From assembly GCA_944385645.1 (NCBI GenBank), contig CALWYA010000067.1, forward strand, positions 1 to 7,689: a DNA stretch of 7,689 nucleotides. Reading direction: 5' to 3'. The stretch is from an uncultured Oscillospiraceae bacterium (GTDB taxonomy: Bacteria; Bacillota; Clostridia; Oscillospirales; Oscillospiraceae). The notes beneath the pieces were generated by a model that searched no databases, was not told the origin of the DNA, and saw nothing but the letters and a program-made list of their open reading frames with translations. The translations under genes and the position numbers were made by a program. This document shows positions 5,123-7,689 of the stretch, in pieces (positions within the stretch are counted from its first letter, which is position 1; each line of letters opens with the position of its first letter).

Positions 5123-5161
5123 TTGAGGGCGTCTCCGCAGACAAAAAAGTTCCACTCCTGC

Positions 5162-5190
5162 TTGGGAATTTAGCACATCTTAAAAAGAAT
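5162..5190 (+). promoter_or_regulatory. Possible weak promoter for murE
   Basis: TTGGGA (5162-5167, four of six matches to TTGACA), a 17-base spacer, and AAGAAT (5185-5190, four of six matches to TATAAT) lie in an AT-richer stretch right after the hairpin island, 27 bases before the murE start. The match is modest and could be chance. It is listed because murE is 818 bases from the preceding gene, behind many stem-loops. Confidence 0.35.
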
Positions 5191-5217
5191 GAAACCGCAC
5201 CCGTGAGGGGTGATACC

Positions 5218-6708
5218 ATGAAGCTGCGCCAGCTGCTGGCCGGCGTCCCCCTCGCGGGGGGCGCGGCGGACCCGGATATGGAAATAAATTCCATCTCCTG
5301 GGACAGCCGGACCCTGGAGCCCGGCGCCCTGTTCGTGGCCCTGCCAGGAGAAAAGACCGACGGCCGCCGGTATGTCCGGGCGGCCCTGGAGCGGGGAGCG
5401 GCCGCCGTCCTGTGCGGCCCCGGCCCCGCCTGCCCCGGTCCCTGCCTGATTGCGGAGGACCCCCGACTGGCCTTCGCCCTGGTCTCGGCCAACTGGTTCG
5501 GCCGGCCGGGGGACGGCATGACCCTGATCGCCGTCACCGGCACCAACGGCAAGACCACCACCACCAGCCTCCTCAAGGAGCTGCTGGAGGGGGCGCTCCA
5601 CACCAGGGTGGGCCTCATCGGCACCAACCGGAACCTGATCGGCTCCGCCGAGCTGCCCGCCCACCGCACCACCCCGGACAGCTATGAGCTCCAAGGGCTG
5701 CTGCGGCGGATGGCCGACGCCGGCTGCACCCACGTGGTGATGGAGGCCTCCTCCCACGCCCTGGTCCAGCGCCGGACGGCGGGGCTGACCTTCGCGGCGG
5801 GGGTATTCACCAACCTGACCCAGGACCACCTGGACTACCACAAGACCATGGAGGAATACCGCCGGGCCAAGGGTCTGCTCTTTGACCAGAGCGAGACGGC
5901 GGTGCTCAACCTGGACGACGAGGCGGGCCGGTGGTACGCCCAACGGGTGACCTGCCCCGTCCTCACCTACTCGGAGAACAGCGCCCGGGCCGACCTGTGC
6001 GCCCGGAACCTGCGGCTCTTCCCCGGCCATGTGGAGTTCGAGGCCCTCACCCTGGGCCATCTGGCCCGGGTCCACCTGCCCATCCCCGGGGGCTTCACCG
6101 TCTACAACGCTCTGGCGGCTCTGGCCGCGGGTCTGGCCCTGGGCCTGCCCCTGGAGGACATGGCCCGGGTGATGCCCTCGGTCCACGGGGTGAAGGGGCG
6201 GGTGGAGGTGGTCCCGGTTCCCCGGGCCTTCACCGTGCTCATCGACTACGCCCACACCCCCAACGCCCTGGAGAACATCCTGCTCACCGCCCGGGAGTTC
6301 ACCGCCGGCCGGCTGATCTGCCTGTTCGGCTGCGGCGGGGACCGGGACCGGACCAAACGCCCCCTCATGGGGGCGGCGGTGGAGGAGCTGGCCGATCTGG
6401 TGGTGGTCACCTCCGACAACCCCCGCACCGAGGCGCCCATGGCCATCATCCGGGACATCCTGGCGGGCATGACCGGCGGCGGGGCGGAGGTCCATGTGGA
6501 GCCCGACCGGCGGGCGGCCATCGCCTGGGCCCTGGACCAGGGGCGGCCGGGGGACGTGATCGTCCTGGCGGGCAAGGGGCATGAGACCTACCAGGAGATC
6601 AACGGGGTACAGGTCCCCCTGGACGAGCGGGAGGTGGTGGCGGAATTTTTCCGTGCCGCCGCCCTCCGCCAGAAAGGGACTGGAAAAGTTCCGGCGGATG
6701 TCGTATAA
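5218..6708 (+). CDS. murE: MurE, UDP-MurNAc-tripeptide synthetase (meso-diaminopimelate-adding type)
   Basis: MurE is a cytoplasmic ATP-dependent ligase that adds the third residue of the peptidoglycan stem to UDP-MurNAc-L-Ala-D-Glu. The 496 residues match the usual length. The N-terminal domain carries S-W-D-S-R. The ATP loop is G108-T-N-G-K112-T-T-T, and T-T-P-D-S lies in the UDP-substrate region. The central H-L-D-Y-H (204-208) leads to K218 in Y-R-R-A-K-G-L-L-F, the lysine expected to be carbamylated. D400-N-P-R403 is the motif associated with meso-diaminopimelate rather than lysine specificity, and G-K-G-H-E-T-Y-Q sits near the C-terminus. ATG 5218 gives the typical M-K-L-R-Q-L-L start and is preceded by GAGGGGTGAT (5205-5214), an imperfect Shine-Dalgarno match. 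The open frame continues upstream to 5077 through repeat DNA, which I take as non-coding. The gene is separated from the PBP by the repeat island and is followed by mraY rather than murF. Confidence 0.97.
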   Translation: MKLRQLLAGVPLAGGAADPDMEINSISWDSRTLEPGALFVALPGEKTDGRRYVRAALERGAAAVLCGPGPACPGPCLIAEDPRLAFALVSANWFGRPGDGMTLIAVTGTNGKTTTTSLLKELLEGALHTRVGLIGTNRNLIGSAELPAHRTTPDSYELQGLLRRMADAGCTHVVMEASSHALVQRRTAGLTFAAGVFTNLTQDHLDYHKTMEEYRRAKGLLFDQSETAVLNLDDEAGRWYAQRVTCPVLTYSENSARADLCARNLRLFPGHVEFEALTLGHLARVHLPIPGGFTVYNALAALAAGLALGLPLEDMARVMPSVHGVKGRVEVVPVPRAFTVLIDYAHTPNALENILLTAREFTAGRLICLFGCGGDRDRTKRPLMGAAVEELADLVVVTSDNPRTEAPMAIIRDILAGMTGGGAEVHVEPDRRAAIAWALDQGRPGDVIVLAGKGHETYQEINGVQVPLDEREVVAEFFRAAALRQKGTGKVPADVV

Positions 6709-6709
6709 T
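6681..6709 (+). promoter_or_regulatory. Promoter-like sequence at the end of murE, driving mraY
   Basis: A perfect TATAAT (6704-6709) is preceded at the ideal 17-base distance by TGGAAA (6681-6686, four of six matches to TTGACA). The -10 box overlaps the murE stop codon (TAA 6706-6708). It stands out in GC-rich DNA. Transcription would begin near 6716, giving a leader of about 100 bases before the mraY ATG at 6818. A housekeeping sigma-type promoter is inferred from the match alone. Confidence 0.6.
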
Positions 6710-6817
6710 AAACACCTATGCCTGAGATTCCGGCCCGCCCCGTGACGCGGATGCGTTCAGCCGGGGGAGCTCAGCGATTTACCAGAGAGAAGAAGAGACG
6801 AGAAAGAGGTCCTGACC

Positions 6818-7689
6818 ATGCTATATATCCTCAGCTTCATTGTGGCCTTCGGCGTGGCCGCCATCCTGGGCCAGATCCTGGTCCCCCTGCTGCGCCGGTG
6901 GAAGGCCGGGCAGTCCATCCGGGAGGACGGTCCCACCTGGCACATGTCCAAACAGGGCACCCCCACCATGGGGGGCGTGATGTTTATCGCCGCCATGGCG
7001 GTGGCCCTCCTGGTGGCCGGCTGGCAGGAGCTGGGGCAGGGGAACCGGAACCACTGGTATGTGTTCGTGTTTGCCCTGGTGTTCGGGGTCATCGGCTTTA
7101 TTGACGACTTCCAGAAGCTGCGCCACCACGCCAACGAGGGGCTTACCGCCCCCCAGAAGTTCCTGCTGCAGCTGGCGGCGGCCATCGCCTTCACCGTCCT
7201 CATGCGGGGGGAGGGGTATCTGACCCCCAACCTGTTTATCCCCTTTGTGAATCTGACCATCCCGCTGCCCTGGGTGGTGTATATGGTCTTCGCCGCCTTC
7301 GTCATGGTGGGGACGGTGAACGCCGTCAACCTCACCGACGGCATTGACGGTCTGGCCACCGGGGTGACCATCCCCGTGGCCCTGTTCTACATGGCGGTGT
7401 CCGCCTGGTTCGGCCGCACCGACCTGGCCATCCTGTCCGCCGCTCTGGCCGGAGGGCTGGCCGCCTTCCTGATCTACAACTTCCACCCGGCCAAGGTGTT
7501 CATGGGGGACACCGGCTCCCTGTTCCTGGGGGGAATGGTGTGCGGCCTGGCCTTTGCCCTGGACATCCCCCTGGTCATCCCCATCATCGGTCTGGTGTAC
7601 GTGGCCGAGGTCCTGTCCGACATCATCCAGGTGGCCTACTTCAAAAAGACCGGGGGCAAGCGGTTCTTTCGCATGGCCCCCCTCCACCA
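6818..7689 (+). CDS. mraY: MraY, phospho-N-acetylmuramoyl-pentapeptide-transferase (3' end beyond window)
   Basis: MraY is a polytopic inner-membrane enzyme that transfers phospho-MurNAc-pentapeptide from UDP to undecaprenyl phosphate, making lipid I; it needs magnesium. The first 290 residues are present, of roughly 320-330 usual for Firmicutes. Visible are an N-terminal membrane helix, I-R-E-D-G-P (34-39), K-Q-G-T-P-T-M-G-G (45-53), the catalytic-site D96-D97 in G-F-I-D-D-F, and N-L-T-D-G-I-D-G-L-A (171-180). F-M-G-D-T-G-S (228-234) follows, with many hydrophobic helices between these motifs. The frame leaves the window at R-M-A-P-L-H, the start of the family's conserved M-x-P-L-H-H-H loop. 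AAGAGGT (6804-6810) lies seven bases before ATG 6818. The 109-base gap after murE holds no gene and a good promoter candidate. Family assignment is certain; murF, which lies between murE and mraY in many bacteria, is absent. Confidence 0.97.
   Translation, partial: MLYILSFIVAFGVAAILGQILVPLLRRWKAGQSIREDGPTWHMSKQGTPTMGGVMFIAAMAVALLVAGWQELGQGNRNHWYVFVFALVFGVIGFIDDFQKLRHHANEGLTAPQKFLLQLAAAIAFTVLMRGEGYLTPNLFIPFVNLTIPLPWVVYMVFAAFVMVGTVNAVNLTDGIDGLATGVTIPVALFYMAVSAWFGRTDLAILSAALAGGLAAFLIYNFHPAKVFMGDTGSLFLGGMVCGLAFALDIPLVIPIIGLVYVAEVLSDIIQVAYFKKTGGKRFFRMAPLH

Noticed and set aside
5130..5147. GTCT-CCGC-AGAC hairpin with A6 as a minus-strand terminator
   Set aside because: The stem is only four base pairs, and on the minus strand the T run precedes the hairpin when it should follow it.
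5077..5217. Upstream extension of murE
   Set aside because: The frame is open but lies in a hairpin repeat and the presumed leader. ATG 5218 has the nearby Shine-Dalgarno sequence and gives the normal MurE N-terminus.
4405..5217. Insertion sequence or remnant transposase
   Set aside because: There is no frame with transposase motifs and no single pair of terminal inverted repeats bounding the region. Non-autonomous short elements remain possible.
6718..7104. 128-codon + strand frame overlapping the start of mraY
   Set aside because: It lies in another frame over a clear MraY sequence and reads as low-complexity G/R/P/H-rich protein.

Overview
The window is a segment of a dcw (division and cell wall) cluster, all on the + strand, in the order mraZ (3' half), rsmH, an ftsL-like gene, a class B penicillin-binding protein (FtsI/SpoVD family), murE and mraY (5' part). 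The DNA is strongly GC-rich, with codons ending mostly in C or G. The gene order is of Firmicutes type (mraZ-rsmH-ftsL-pbp-murE), the PBP carries two PASTA domains, and MurE has the DNPR motif of meso-diaminopimelate-adding enzymes. Together with a GC-rich hairpin repeat island of a style common in gut Clostridia, this suggests a high-GC member of the Clostridia, perhaps Oscillospiraceae. That placement is inference; there is no rRNA or other phylogenetic marker here.

Layout: 1-225 is the end of mraZ; 227-1177 is rsmH, one base after the mraZ stop; 1227-1793 is a small single-pass membrane protein in the ftsL position. Bases 1794-1951 hold several stem-loops, the last a very strong terminator-like hairpin with a T tract that ends only 13 bases before the Shine-Dalgarno sequence of the PBP gene. 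The PBP gene (1952-4399) uses a TTG start. Then come 818 bases without a credible gene: a purine-rich tandem-repeat tract (about 4405-4519), followed by a dense island of GC-rich hairpins (about 4541-5122) built from a few recurring modules in both orientations, and a short AT-richer stretch with a possible weak promoter. murE runs 5218-6708. A good promoter-like sequence with a perfect TATAAT overlaps the murE stop, and mraY begins at 6818 and leaves the window. No murF lies between murE and mraY, where it sits in Bacillus subtilis and Escherichia coli.

Functionally, MraZ is the cluster's transcriptional regulator and RsmH methylates 16S rRNA. The FtsL-like protein and the PBP act in septal wall synthesis. 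MurE adds the third stem-peptide residue in the cytoplasm, and MraY transfers the muropeptide precursor to undecaprenyl phosphate to make lipid I. The genes are ordinary. The noteworthy parts are the non-coding stretches: the attenuator-like hairpin before the PBP, the repeat island that splits the cluster, and the internal promoter before mraY. I see no evidence of a novel multi-gene system.
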